Shown here one piece after another: positions 50,871 to 64,000 of a stretch of DNA of 64,000 bases. Origin of the DNA: Epiperipatus broadwayi (Eukaryota > Onychophora > Udeonychophora > Euonychophora > Peripatidae); contig JAQFVV010012477.1 in assembly GCA_028023455.1 (NCBI GenBank), positions 739,501 through 803,500 on the forward strand. Direction: 5' to 3'. Below the pieces are notes generated by a model, which was not told the origin of the DNA, searched no databases, and worked only from the letters and a program-made list of their open reading frames with translations. The position numbers were made by a program, and so were the translations under genes. Within the stretch, counting starts at the first letter, position 1; every line of letters begins with the position of its first letter.

Positions 50871-51807
50871 CTGCATTCTAGTTATTAATCAACCATGTTC
50901 TGTTTCCATTTGTTTCATTGTTATTATTCATAATTCTTCAAGTATTTAACTTGTTTTCATTGTGTTGCATAATACATTTTTACCCAGTAGGTGATTTTTT
51001 ATGCAAGGATTTGTAATAGAGATTATTATTAATTTGCACCCACTATTTTGATTTAATATTAATCATTTGCTATTTTGATTGTAGAAAAGATTTTGAAACT
51101 TATTTTAAAAAAACAACAACACTACCATTCATTTTGTAAGATTAATGAAATCATAGGATAGTCACTTCATTAAAGTTCACATCATCCAAAAATAAAATAG
51201 TGGCATTAACATTTTATTATCCTCAATATACAATATTGCTTTTACTATAAAATTAAAACGTGATTAAATAATTTATTCTGTTTTTAATCCAATGTCTTTA
51301 TAAGATAATAAGTGTTTTTATTTATGTTCTATCCAAAAAAGAAAGTCATTTACATTCAGTATAGGAAGGAGTCAAACATACTTCACTCCCATAAAACTAC
51401 AAATTATATTAACATTAAATTTTATAATGTATAAATTAAGTAAATATACTCACTCAATCATTATTATGGATGAAAATTCTTACGAACATTATTTTATTTG
51501 TGGTGAACAATATTGTAATTGTGAATGTAAAATATTGCCAGCATGGATAGCTGTAAACTATCTTGAGGGGGGGGGGGGAAAAAATGATTTAATGCTTTAT
51601 GAAGTTAAAAAGCAAATTCCTTTATCCACTCAATTTTAAATCAATAATCTCATAATTTGTTTCTGATATTTAAAATAATGATGGCTGTTAACAGAATTTA
51701 AAAAAAAATCTTTCATCATTTAGATTATCAAAACATTAATAATCAACTGTAAGTTACATTTCTATATCAAATGTATATTTAATTTATCATGTATTTATAT
51801 AAAATAA
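50871..51807. other. AT-rich sequence, no recognised feature
   Basis: The ORF 51427-51639 has a few Cys residues (CGEQYCNCECK) but is short and runs through a G10 tract. I do not call it a gene. Confidence 0.4.
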
Positions 51808-51900
51808 ACATATATGTGTTCAAGTGTATCAGTGTTATGAGATACAGTGGAGAGTGGTGGGTTGTGTGAAAGTCTGTGCTGATATACCCTATATATTATA
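51808..51900 (+). repeat. Partial copy of the hammerhead-carrying repeat
   Basis: It matches the outer part of copy C (ATATATGTGTT(C/T)A(A/G)GTGTATCAG, GTGTGAAAGTCTGTGCT) to the same TATACCCTATAT end. The ribozyme part is absent. Confidence 0.8.
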
Positions 51901-52117
51901 AAATAAATATAATTTGTAAACATTGCTTTGAAAATACCCAGAGGTGCAAATATATCAGTTTTAATGATTACATATTACAAAAGTAAAATAAAAAATTGAT
52001 ACCAATGCACAAAGTGTATCAAAAATAAAAATAAAATAATGTGCATATTGTGTTGAATTTTTTTTAGTTTATTTTTAAATTTTGAAACATGTACTATTTT
52101 AATTTAACATAGTGAAG

Positions 52118-52565
52118 CATAGTAATTAATTTATTGAGATCATGGAAAGTATATGTAAACACTTTTTAACCAGGCTTTAACCTGCATCCCATGCAGCTTA
52201 AAATTCATAATAGTCAAGCATATTTTGCCCATAGAGGGCCCGTCCAAACCATGACACAAGATACCAACTTTTATAAAGAAAAGAGTGGCAATCTTATCTT
52301 TAATCTAACTTTTTAATTATATAGACAAATCTGAAGCACCTTTATTTGGGAACATGAAGTTCTTGTTTTTTCCACTGTTTAAGTCCACTATATATCTTTT
52401 ACAAATTAACCTTCAAAAAGACTTGCAATTTACAGCAAGTTAATATTACAATCTTAATGTTGGAAATTCTATAAGCTATTGAAGAGTAGTAATTCATTTA
52501 TTGAGTGCATGGAAAGTATATGCAAATACTTTTTAACCTTAAAATTTATAATAGTCAAGCATTGT
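52118..52565. repeat. Direct repeat pair, about 75 bp, 370 bp apart
   Basis: 52118-52225 and 52487-52565 share TTTATTGAG..CATGGAAAGTATATG and ATAATAGTCAAGCAT. The first copy has an extra 26 bases (AGGCTTTAACCTGCATCCCA and a few more) that the second lacks. Confidence 0.7.
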
Positions 52566-54204
52566 AAATTAAAACACATTACTTTGCAATATAGGAAATA
52601 AAATGTTGAACTTTTAATGAAAACATTACTATGTTTAAAAAAAAATTATAACTTCTGAAATGTTTTTTAACAGTATCTTTTCCCACTGATTAGAGTTTTT
52701 TTTAATAATATAAATCCATTAATTAACATGTTTTTCAATTTAAGCTTTATATTTTACTTCATTGTTTTAAAGATTTTGAATTTGAAGCAATGAATTATTT
52801 TTGCTTAATTTTCATATAAAGAAAACTGATTATGATGTATTTTGGGGCTTCAATTTTTCTCACTAAGTAGATTAAAATAGTAAATTAAATCTTCTCTATG
52901 GATTGAATATTTTAAGTTAAAACATAATATTCACTTATGCTTTGCTTTCTAAACTATTTTCTAATATGTCTTTCTTAAAAATTATAATAATCTAAATCTC
53001 TTAAGAATTGAAGCAAATCACAATTCTAGTAACATTAATTTCTCCTTTCTAATTTATTCCAGTAATTAGGTTTGCTTTAAAAACAGAATTGCTTAATTAA
53101 CATTGTATAGATAATTAATGTGAATAATCTTTAAATTATTCTACAGATATGTTTATTACAAAATGTTTAGTCTATTTTCAACTATAAAAGATACCAAATC
53201 TCCAAAGATTCAAAACAAATAAATTAATATTTTGAATATTTATTATCCTCTTTTTAAAAAAATAGGAGTTCTCCACCTTATAAATATTATCAAAATATTT
53301 AGTTAATCATTATAAATATTAAACCCTTAGCTTTTCCATTTTTTATGTTGATGCAGTCAATTGCCTATATAAGAAATGAATATATCCATCATCATCATTT
53401 TTGTACAATATGGTCTTTTTAGTTTAATCCAGTTTTTCTGATCACTAGACTTTCTTCCTCTGTTTTCCGTATAATATTAATATTTTTTATTTTATTAATG
53501 TATCTCACATATGGTTATTTTCTAGGTCTTTTGCATTTTTTCAGCTATCCCTACATCATATATCTCTTTTAGCAATATTACAGCCCAAACCATTTGAGTC
53601 ACATATTACTATTTAATTAAATTTAGTTATGTATTTCTAGGTATGATATTTAATTTATGACATAATTTAAGAACAATCACTATTTATTTATTTAGCATGT
53701 GCATTTTTGACTGCTTAAGAATTAGCAAAAAAATTTAAAATATCATGCAGAGATTACAATCATGAAATAAATTCAATGGTGACTTTATTAATCTTTATAA
53801 TTCTGTTATTGTATCAATTTGGCAGCCATTAATTATGTGTTTTATAGTTTGTGTTTGCCCACATTTTCATGGAATCTTATGAAATATATGATAATACTAA
53901 ACTTGGGTTATTCTGGATCTGCATGTGTGTGGTAAAGCAACATTATTTATTGCTAAACTGGTAATAATATGAGTTAATTATACCCTAACAAAATTTAACA
54001 CTCCTAGCCAATCAGTACATAGATAACTTACTCATCAATTTTGACGCAAGCTAAATTAAGTAGTGAATATGGATATTCAAGACAATTATTTCATAGCAAA
54101 TAATATTTCTGTAATGTAATTTTTATTGCATCACTTTCACTCAATGCAGGGATTGCTTTCTATCTGATTTTAATACCATATATAGAAATGTAATCATAAG
54201 CATA
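52566..54204. other. AT-rich sequence, no recognised feature
   Basis: No gene, tRNA or long repeat recognised. Confidence 0.4.
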
Positions 54205-54285
54205 TGACAAAAGTCATGTGAAAAGAATATATGATCCCCAAAGTGCACATTTCATGCTGAAGCAGATTCATCAGTTGGCCAGAAC
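54205..54285 (-). repeat. Diverged central part of the hammerhead-carrying repeat
   Basis: On the minus strand GGCCAACTGATGAATCTGCT and TCAGCATGAAATGTGCAC keep CTGATGA and GAAA around a TGCT/AGCA stem. There are two extra bases in stem II, and the cleavage-site/stem I partner (TTTGGGG) is changed. It is a decayed ribozyme. Confidence 0.6.
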
Positions 54286-55240
54286 ACAATAATATAAATT
54301 TTTCATATGAATTGATCCTATGTTTATGATTCCACCCTCTCCTCAATATGTTAGAAGCAGATAGAAAGCAGTCTATATCTTGAGTCAAAATTGTGTAGTA
54401 AAAATTACATTAGATAAATGCCATTCATTATTGGATAATTTCTGCTCTAATAAATGAGTAATAAAATTATTAATTATTTAATAGCTTTCATTATTTCTCT
54501 TGAGTTGAAAAATAGATTGTTTATATATATCACTGTTTATTTTTTCAATTGTTTATACTGATTAAATTCAGATCATAATAAATTTACACATACATTAAGT
54601 AATATTTATGATAAAAATTTTGTGTTGTTTTCAATTCTTCCATAGGCTAAATTACTGTAATGTGTAAATACTAAATAGAAAATAATTGCCATAAATATTT
54701 TGCTCTTTGAAATCTAATTACACTATAATATATTTTTGCACATTATGTTGATATACTGTCAGTGGGCTCAATGTCAATTGATAAGCAATATTCTACAATT
54801 TAAAAATTGTCTTAAAAGATCTGATTGGTTGGTTCAAAGAGCTGTCATAATTTGTAAGCTTATCTGATAAAAAATTATTAAGAAATCGTTAATTTATTTA
54901 GTTACAAATTTTGTAATAACTCTTTTGATAAAATATATTTATTTATTAATTACTAATTAATTAATGTTTAAGGTACAAATGGTAACGGTTTTCATCTTTG
55001 CTTAATATTTATGTACTTCACAGTTTTAAAAAAAAATGTCTCTGGTTTACTTCATTTGCTTTAAATTTTAATCAGTCTTGTGTTTGGTATTTATATGGAA
55101 ATATCTTTGTTCATTATACTAAAATAGTCGTTGTGATCTCAGAGTTTAATGCCAACTGAATAATTATGTTATAAAACTAGGAAATATTGTTTTGGAAGAG
55201 CCTATTGGCTGCCTGTTTTAGCTTGATGTTAAAATTGTTA
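54286..55240. other. AT-rich sequence, no recognised feature
   Basis: Nothing recognised beyond short AT runs. Confidence 0.4.
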
Positions 55241-55371
<131 letters not shown>

Positions 55372-57731
55372 ATTGGTTATCTGGTTTATTAGTTTTATTA
55401 ATAAATAAGCAATTTATATAAATTTTAAGACAAAACAGCAGACTTTAAATAATCTATTGAAGAACAAAGAACCATCCAACTTCCCTTCATAACAAAACAT
55501 TGATGTATAAAGAATTATTTGTCTAATTTTCCAATTTCTGGAAAACCAGAATTTCGGGCAATTGCCCATCCCTTTTTCTACATTCTACCTAATAATAAAT
55601 TAATTATCAATATGTAATCAATATTGCACTGTTAGCTATAATATTTCTAAACTAGTCATAAGTAAAAAAAATCTTAATTTGGATTAAAACTAAAAATACA
55701 TTAATTTTTATAAATAATAAATTCCAATCCTGCTTTCAGGGAATCTTGGATATTCTAAAACCACCATATCATATTTATATATACTGTAGATATGTGGTGT
55801 CTAAAACATATATTAAATAGTAAATAGTGTTATCATAAGTCAGTTATATATTTTACTTTCTTTATAATTATTAATTGCCTTTATCGTAAAAATAAACTTA
55901 TAAAAAATCACTTTTATTTAATCGAATATAATATCAGATCAAGAATTTACTGTAGATTTATTGGATGTTTTTTTTTTTTTCCATTTAAAAAAAAAGACAA
56001 AAAAATATTATGATATATATTTTCAGATAATCTGTTTTTACAGTTACTATAGTTTAAAACTTTTCACGATTAATAGGCTCTTTTAAATATTTTATCACGG
56101 GAACTATTATATGATTAATAACTTTCTCCTTAAAATAATGTTCTTACATGTGTATAAAACATGTCAGTTACCACGGGATACAAAAAAAAATGTTTTTTTT
56201 AGGAGATGAAATTCCTGTTGTTGTTGTTTTTTTATCTTTAAAGAAAAAAGTTTCTTGTGAAATCAACAATATGCTCTTTGCCATTAGTCTCTGATTCAAT
56301 AGCCAAATTGTTTACAGTGATTTAATCGCATTAGTTTCAAAACATTTCACTAATTAGAGATGGTCCTTAACATCATTCATTATATATATATATGTATAAA
56401 AAAAGAAGTGTGCTTGTAATCTTATCCATAGAATGTCTTTATAATTATGATCTAAACTTATTAAGTTTTTTTTGCTGAATTAATGCGAATTTTGACAGCC
56501 GCAAATTTAATTTTAATTTTTCCTTACTAATTTCTAACGGATTTTTAATTTCCTTATTGCAGCATTATTATTATTTTTAATCTTTCACATTTTCAATTAA
56601 ACATTTAAATAACTTCGTAAATGTCAACAATAATTGTTCAGGTCAAAAATCTCTACCTGCAAGTCATATGTGCACACGTTACTGCAAATATTTAAATGTG
56701 AAGAAAACATTTTTATTCTGAGTGATTGACAGCGTACTAAAGGCAATTATTGATTCCGACTGAACGGAGACGGATGCAAAAGAAAAAAAAGGGTAAAATG
56801 AAGCATATAATTTCCTAAGGTTGCGTGACAGTTAAAATTCTATTATTTTTATATGCTACCCACTGACAGCTATATATATATTTAAAAATATATTATTAAA
56901 AATAATGTCATTAATACAATTTTTGTCTTTATATTAAGTCTTAAAAATTATTACTGTTCTGAAAAAAATCTACTTGTAGTAGAATAGCAAAGTTTAGAGC
57001 TAAAAGTTCCTAGATTGTTTCGAAATCAAATAAAAAAGTTCATTTGGTCACTGTAAAAAAGATGCAGTGTTTGACCTATCACTATAAAGCTTGAAGATCA
57101 CATGAATCTATTCGCGAACAATTTAATACAAAAGTATTTTTATTTTTAATAACCTTCTGTAAAAATAAATTATCACATATTTTAATTCAGAGCTGATCTC
57201 AGGTTTAGTTTATTATTAAATATTCCAAACGAACACATTTTACATCTTTGTGTCAGTTCTTGTTAACTTCTAAATTGGAAATGACTTTACAAATTTCTCT
57301 TAATCAATCTATGTTAAATTTGTGAATATTCTAGTATTTTATCTTATTATTCATTGTTAACTGCTATAGTATGTCAAATACTTTCAAGAGTTATTTTATT
57401 TTCTCTATTCTAAAGCATATTCTGCAATCCCAAATCTTCAATGGAAGATCTGGCTATATTATCCATATTTCTTGATCAAATTTTGGCTTTTGCTCTCATC
57501 CGAAAGAACCTTGAATTCAAAGGTGGAACTACTACTACATTCCTGCATACAGTAATCAATATTTTCTTCTTTATACTATTCAAATTAAAAGCCTGAAATT
57601 CAAAATTATGAATGTTTTTTAAACCCAAATAAACTACTTGTTTTATAAAACTGAAGTCAACTTTGTACTCTTTGGCTAGTAAATACAAAGATATCTAAAA
57701 TTTCATTCATTCTTTTTTTTTAAAGTGTCAT
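55372..57731. other. AT-rich sequence, no recognised feature
   Basis: No recognisable gene. A short (AT)n occurs near 56380. Confidence 0.4.
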
Positions 57732-57809
57732 AGCATCGGCCAGGACGCGAACCCGCAACCCGGGCAACCGCCTGCAAGGCAGTCGTGCTGACCTCTTGAC
57801 CACCAATGC
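57732..57809 (-). tRNA. tRNA-like sequence, anticodon TGC, probably a pseudogene or SINE head
   Basis: On the minus strand the acceptor stem GCATTGG/CCGATGC pairs fully (one T-G), the anticodon arm ACTGC-CTTGCAG-GCGGT gives TGC, and the T-arm GCGGG-TTCGCGT-CCTGG pairs four of five. The variable loop is too long (about 10 bases) and the start matches the tRNA-Gly-like sequence at 30456-30526. It is more likely a changed relative of that sequence than a working tRNA-Ala. Confidence 0.5.
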
Positions 57810-58224
57810 ATTTATTTCTAAAACAACTTTATAAAACCATATTTTTCTGAATTCACTTTTCACAATGCTTTATTTAATTTAGAAATGTTTAGAAACTGTG
57901 TAGATTAAATAGAACTATGTGAAAAGTGAGATCAAAGATGTGCAACACAAATTTCTTGGATTTCTTAGAGGTAATGTTGTAGTTATTTATTATAGATGAA
58001 CATATTTTCCCATAAAAAACTAATAACAGCATTTATTTTAAACACAATACCAGCTGTCTCTCTTAACATATAGTTACATACTTTAATAATGGAATTACCT
58101 ACTGCAGATCCTTTGAAAGGAAAGCTTAAGTAATTAGCAAATATTAAACGGTAATGCAATCTACAGCAATAATCTCTAGTAGCATATAATAACATATAAA
58201 AGCAATTTAACCTGCTGAAGGAGA

Positions 58225-59270
58225 AGCTGTAATTAGTAATTACTTGCTATAAACAGCTTTTCAATCTCACTTAAATGACTCAATAAGATCAGCTTTTACT
58301 AAGACACTTAAATATTCTATGGGTTTTCATCAGAATCTCCTTTAATAATTTTAAGCTGTTTAAATCTTGCTATATTGCTATTCACTCTTTCATCTTTGTC
58401 TTCCTATGAATTATGCAATTGTTTACTGTCACCTTCATCATGCAGCAATGATATATCATAATCAACTTTACTTATGAGTTTATCTTCTTAACATACAAAT
58501 TTATTCACCCTATCTATATGATCATCAGTACATTAAACAGGGTTATTAATATCCCTAACATCCTATTCTTTAACATTATTGATATCTTATTATTTTTATT
58601 TATTCCTTGTTTCTCAAAATGTTTGTGTACATCTTGTTCTAAAAATTTATTATCGTTTTTCTTTTTACTGGAAATTTTGTCATGATTCTTGTTACAGCTA
58701 TTTAATTCCTGTAAAGACAATTGATAATTATCTAACCTGTCCCTTAAATTATCTACACTCTCCTAGTCTTACTTGCTCAATACTGTTTAATTCTTCTTGC
58801 ATGTTCTTTAAATCACTCTGCAATTCCTCCCATACTTTTTGCAACTTACTGATTTCATTATCAGTTTTATTGTTTTTTATATACCTCTTTATATTCTATA
58901 CATATCAATTCTATTTTAATATTATTTATTTCCAATTTTAGGGTTTCCATCCATCTTTGTGATGTTTCTCAATTTTTATACATTTTTCTCCAATTCTTTG
59001 GGTCTAACTTAACATGTTTTAGTTTCACTACTTAAATTTTCAAATCTAACTTTTAGCTCCTTTGTGACTTATTCAATGGCTCACTCAATTTGTTAAACCT
59101 GCTGTCACATTTATCATCAGATTCTCTTAATTTAACATCCAAATTGTATATGAATTCTTCAAATTTTAAATTCATAGCCTTTAACTCTATTTTAAATAAG
59201 TCTAGTTTATTATTACCCTGAATCTACTTTCAATTTTTGGATATCTACAAATATTATTATGTGAATCCTA
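58225..59270 (-). pseudogene. Decayed gag (coiled coil plus capsid remnant)
   Basis: Read on the minus strand in shifting frames: LDLFKIELKAMNLKFEEFIY and RESDDKCDSRFNKLSEPLNK (59215-59060), NEISKLQKVWEELQSDLKNM (near 58850), SLQELNSCNKNHDKIS (58720 onward). These are typical coiled-coil stretches. Then KQLKIIKGDSDENP (near 58360) and LSEIEKLFIASNY (near 58270) line up with the capsid segment of element 1 gag (DYTENPSEF and LAEKEKLAICSNH). There are many frameshifts and stops. This is a third member of the coiled-coil gag group, much older than elements 1 and 2. I found no pol after it. Confidence 0.55.
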
Positions 59271-59278
59271 TAATAACC

Positions 59279-59283
<5 letters not shown>

Positions 59284-59332
<49 letters not shown>
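59284..59332. repeat. (AT)n microsatellite
   Basis: About 24 AT units, directly upstream (on the minus strand) of the decayed gag. Confidence 0.98.
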
Positions 59333-59336
<4 letters not shown>

Positions 59337-60852
59337 AATCCTATGTTTTAAACTAAAATATGAACAAAATGTACACATTTTTCTTTTTCTTTTCTTTTAA
59401 AAACAAAAAATATATACACACATATATCATAATGCCAGTGAACAGTCTATACTTCCTTTTTGACTATTGTTCAATCATAGCTTCTGATTCATTATTTTTG
59501 ATCCCAGTGCATAGAGGCAATTTTCCTTCAAGTAGAGAAGACAAGCATGAATGATAATGATCAAGGATTTGGATTCAATTACCTTTGCTTTTAAATTCCA
59601 ATATTTTCTTTCAAGTATATAAATATATCTAATCTTTTAAAATAACATATACTTGGTCGATATAAAACTGCACATCACTGGCTTTATTTTTCTTTTTCAT
59701 TGGTAATAATATATAATATGGATTCTTTCATTGACAAAATTCAGTTACCGCCAAATGAGTAATAAAAATTAGGTTGTTTTTTTTTTCAAGTTAAGAAAGT
59801 GAAATTTTGATTGTTTAATATCACTCATAAGTTAAGTTAATCGATCTTGTGAAACTTATTCATCAGAAATATGATATCCATATACATATCATGGGATTTG
59901 TAGTCACCACAAATGAATAGATGGAATCATAGTTTTTATCAATGGAATATTTTTTATAGCTGTCTTGTGATACAATATATTTTGAAGATTTTTTATTACA
60001 TTTTGTCATTTTTCCTGGAATTTCATCAATGAACTGCCCCAATTGAATGGAAAGGCAGTTGGATTTATCCTCCTATGGTTTAAGAAATTAACCACTTAAA
60101 CAATAAAATGTGATAATTTTTTAAAGACAAATATAAACAAGTTGTCTCTAAGCATTATAAAAACTCAAGTTACAGTATTTCTGTTGTATTTATAATATAC
60201 CCTTGCTGATGTCAATGTTGTTAAGGCAACTGTCCAATATCACACAAAGATAACTCATTGGTATAAAAAAATTGTTCAATAAATTTGCCTCTAATGTAAA
60301 GAATAAAATAAAGACGTTAAAATAATTGGATACAGTAAAAATAAAATCCTATTTTACAATTTCAATATTATTTTTCATTTTTAACCCCAAAATAAAGAAT
60401 TCATATTACTTTTTCAATAACTTTGAATATATATATATATATTAATAATATATTCCAATACTAATTAATAAACAAATATATATGAAACATAAAACATTTA
60501 ATTTTGTAATAAGTAAGTTGTTGGTGAATGTAATAACAAAAATTGAAATATGTGATAATATTGATTTTATTCAAGTAATCTTTTTTATGATTCACTTAAT
60601 TATTTTCACATATTTATTTAGCTATTCACTTATTTATATTTTCTCCTAAATTCATCACAACCAATTTATGATTTGGTGCTAATATTAATAAAAAATAAGA
60701 ATGTGTTTAAATAGTATAGTTGCCATACTAACCTGGTTAACATTTATATTTCATCTTCTCCATTATCCATAGATCAAGTGAAATGAAATTAAACAAGATC
60801 AAGAAACTTCTTTATTTTTTTATATATTGTGACATACAACACTATTCTGGGA
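59333..60852. other. AT-rich sequence, no recognised feature
   Basis: Short ORFs only, none with a recognisable domain. Confidence 0.4.
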
Positions 60853-60858
60853 ACTTAC

Positions 60859-60900
<42 letters not shown>

Positions 60901-60902
60901 AA

Positions 60903-60941
<39 letters not shown>
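60853..60941. repeat. (AT)n and (GA)n microsatellites
   Basis: AT run at 60869-60897 and GA run at 60911-60941, the same AT-then-GA order as at 34552-34680. Confidence 0.95.
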
Positions 60942-60945
<4 letters not shown>

Positions 60946-63473
60946 TTATATTCCTATCCTCATATAGGTTTCACCTATTTTTCCACATTGATCTATGTGT
61001 GCCAGCTTTAAATATCTTTCATGAGTACATATATGAAGACTCTAACACAGTTATATATGTGTCATCACACACACATATATTAAATGTCTGTAACATCTTA
61101 GATAAATCTATATTACAGCAGATATTTTCATTTAAATTAATATATTTTGAATTGTAAATTTTGTTTCTTTAAAAGAGTCAATTTATCATTTTGTACATTA
61201 AAATTGCATGTATATATGTGTATTCCATCTACTACCATGATACATATATAGCATAATATTATTTAGTTATTTCTTATAATTCTTATTCTTAATTTAGAAT
61301 TATTGTAAACAAGAATTATGTCATGTCCACCTGTATTAGTATAGTTTGAAATAGAAGTCTAAAATTGTAATTTTGCAATAATATTTTTCCAAAATATATT
61401 TTTTTGTAAACAAGATCTACTCAACTGAAACTATTGCTAGGTCTTGAGAATTTGAAGTGATCAGATTTAGTCACAAACTTCCTGATACAAAATTAGAACA
61501 AAGATTTAAATGATTTTAGTTAATTAAAATATAAAATATTTAAAAGGTGCTAAAGCATTCATATGTAGAAAATAATTTTGTTGTCAGAATTATTGTCTGT
61601 TCTTGGGATCATATAAATAAGCCATATTTTATACATCAAGACTACTCAGTATAATTTCCAAAAAGTGTTCCACCAGACTACATGCCAGTTGTAATTTTGA
61701 TATGATGGAGTAGGAGGGAGAGATTTGCTGTTTTCCCTGCTAGGGAAGATGGAGACCTCTAGTCACATACTGTGCACTGACTGGCACAGCACCATCATCA
61801 TAGAAGTGGAAGACATTCCTACCAACAGCCTGATGCTATAATATAAAATCTAAATCATGCCACCTTTTTAGAAATCCAGAATGCTACTACACCTGCTGTC
61901 TGATGTGTCCAAGGAACAAGCTGTAAAAAAGCAAGATAATAAAACAAACAATGTGGAGATCTAAAATAGACTTTTAATCTTTGGACCTTAATGTATTTAA
62001 AGCTAGCTTATAATGTAAAAATGAACATTCAAAATCTAACTCTTTAAACTCTCATTTAAAGTAATATACAAAACTTGTAAAAAAATCTTGCCTGAAACTA
62101 CATCTGTAAATTTTAATTTTGCCTGTTCTAAATTAAAACAATTATAGCCATTTGTTCATTTTAACTTATTATTACTATAATTATGCCTATATATTATGTT
62201 CTAATTTATTTCTCTAAAATGTATCTTACATATGTTAGGATGTGCAAAATATTTCAAAACAGTGAGGACTTTTAATGTTTATAAACTTTCAGTGAAGATA
62301 TAATAATTGATATCTTCAGTTTAATATATTTTAACCTTTTTATTGTTCAAAACACCTATTGGCCAAGTGAATTAAAGTTTTAAACTTTTGATTGGTCAAT
62401 TACAAAATCAGCAGTAAACATATATTTGTCTTTTAATATTATATTAATTTTAGCTTTGTTTGTAAAAAGAAAATTAATAATTTGTCAGATTATGAAAGTG
62501 AACATAAGTTTTTTCAAAAATAAAATTTTATTTATAATTATAAAAATATTTTATAGTGGAGAACCTAAAAAAAACATTTGTATAGAAAATGTTGTGTATA
62601 TCATTGATTTTCTTTCTCAATTTATGCTCATGTAAAAGTAAATAATTTTTATTAAAATCTTAAACTATTTTTTTAAAATAATTTTATTTTCAGCATATTT
62701 TATCAAAATAGTTTATAATATGTAAAAAAAAATACTAAAAAAATACTCTTAAATTTTCATTTTCAAAATCAAAAGAAAAAAGTTGAAGTGGTAAAAATTG
62801 TTGACAAGCACCCCCTTTTGTTCAATATGAGCAACAATGAATCAGCATCTAGGAAAGTCTGCCTTCTCCCATTGGTAAAGCTTTAAATTTAAATATTATT
62901 GATTTTTAGTTGTAAAATAATTCTAGAGAGGGCAGCATCTTGTGGCACTTTTTAAGCTTTAAAATGAGCATAAATTCACTGTGACAATGTAAAAACTGCC
63001 GGTTTTAGAGCGAGTTAAAGCTATGTTCATTGAGAGACTAAGACTCCAGTTAATAGATTAATAATGCTTATTTAGCTCACTAGTATGCTAATTTAAAATC
63101 CTATTATGTTACAATAATTACTGATAACTACGTGCTCATTATTATCATTTTGGTTTAGTTTTATATTATACAAATATCTATTATGATTTGCATAATCAGA
63201 CTTATAAATTATGACTTTAAATATTTGTTTTATTGAAAGTAATAGACTAACATAAGAGATAGTATAATGGTATATTTATTAGTGTATTATTAATTTCCCA
63301 TTAAATATACTTTCTCCTCCCTACTAAAACTGATTAAAGATGTACATTGAGGATATTAAACTAGATTAATAATATAGTTTTAGTCCATTAACATAGCATG
63401 ATTATTATGCTTATTTTAAGAAATGGTTTCTTTTTATTATGCAGGTAGAAGCTATCTGTTTTAGGCACATTTA

Positions 63474-63474
<1 letters not shown>
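60942..63474. other. AT-rich sequence with one GC-richer patch
   Basis: 61670-61920 is clearly less AT-rich (for example GGAGGGAGAGATTTGCTG and CACTGACTGGCACAGC). It looks like a transposon fragment or exon relic, but no frame gives a domain I recognise. The rest shows nothing. Confidence 0.4.

Positions 63475-63512
<38 letters not shown>
63475..63512. repeat. (AT)n(GT)n microsatellite
   Basis: AT run followed by a few GT units. Confidence 0.95.
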
Positions 63513-63515
<3 letters not shown>

Positions 63516-64000
63516 TTTTACAAAGTACATTTTGTACATTACATCTTGCTGCATCTTTTAATGGGCTCACAGTGGAGGTCATCTCCATATACTTAGTTCA
63601 GGAAAGGCTATATTTTTTATTAGAACTGGAGCACAAGGATCCAGGCCCCATTTTGTTTTAAACTTACCTAAGTTTCTGAACTTGAAATGTTTATATTTTA
63701 CTAGTAGCAAACTGTCTGGTCTTAGGATATCATGCATTTTATATGAAATCCCATGAATAACATCCCACCTGCACTAGAAACATGTTTCTTAATATTTTAG
63801 TCTATGCCATAGCAAATATATTTGAATCTAAGGTAACCAGCTCTTTCCTCTTGTTAAATAATTATTCTGCATTAACCTGAAACTCAACCTTTGATTATTA
63901 GACTAAACTTGCATCATCATTGAGCTTAATTATATGCTCATATATATATATCTTAGCACTGTAATTAACAATTTATCTTCAGTTTGGTTATTCACTTGTA

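Noticed and set aside
51427-51639. Cys-containing ORF
   Set aside because: It runs through a G10 tract and the Cys spacing fits no known zinc-binding domain.
57476-57688. Minus-strand ORF of 70 codons
   Set aside because: No domain and no similarity to the nearby gag remnant; consistent with chance.

Overview
The window is about 64 kb of very AT-rich animal nuclear DNA. I recognise no host gene in it. The signs of a metazoan nuclear genome are Ty3/gypsy-type LTR retroelements, Penelope-like (GIY-YIG) fragments, tRNA-derived repeats, very long (TAA)n, (TAGA)n, (AT)n and (GA)n arrays, and hammerhead-ribozyme-like motifs in foldback repeats. The species cannot be fixed from this sequence. A planarian, cnidarian or arachnid with a low-GC genome would fit. 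Nearly all open reading frames beyond those listed are translations of microsatellites or chance frames.

Layout. 1-1411: 3' part of a coiled-coil, gag-like ORF with 11-residue repeats. 1412-4182: SINE-like modules, a pair of inverted 137-bp modules and a block of nested tandem repeats. 4183-19949: a decayed Ty3/gypsy retrotransposon (element 1) with LTRs of about 4.9 kb (the 5' copy truncated), a tRNA-Lys-like primer site, gag with three in-frame stops, and pol (protease, RT, RNase H, integrase) broken by two frameshifts and a stop. 19988-21000: a foldback hairpin and a broken Penelope-like 3' fragment. 21360-27420: a probable diverged giant solo LTR, itself hit by foldback repeats and a (TTA)n array. 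27421-28107: a 690-bp (TAGA)n array. 30006-30526: a hairpin repeat and a tRNA-Gly-like sequence. 33298-34360: a GIY-YIG ORF followed by a palindrome with a hammerhead-like core.

35233-45492: a second, complete LTR element (element 2) with 3.6-kb LTRs, TG...CA ends, a primer site and a polypurine tract, but no pol. Its only protein is a coiled-coil protein joined to a 16-residue tandem-repeat domain. 48239-49302: three copies of one repeat, two direct and one inverted. Each copy contains what reads as a complete minimal type I hammerhead ribozyme, with further copies at 25957-26071, 51808-51900 and 54205-54285. 49302-50056: long (TAA)n and (GAA)n tracts. 50690-50870: a two-module tRNA-derived SINE. 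57732-57809: a tRNA-like sequence. 58225-59270: a decayed gag on the minus strand. The remainder is AT-rich sequence with no recognisable feature.

How the parts relate. Element 1 encodes everything needed for reverse transcription and integration. Element 2 lacks these but shares the same LTR style, primer type, coiled-coil gag start and AT-rich target, so it probably depended on an element-1-like relative. The ribozyme repeats sit among Penelope-like remains. They fit the known habit of Penelope-like elements carrying minimal hammerhead ribozymes, and one copy ends within a base or two of the predicted cleavage site.
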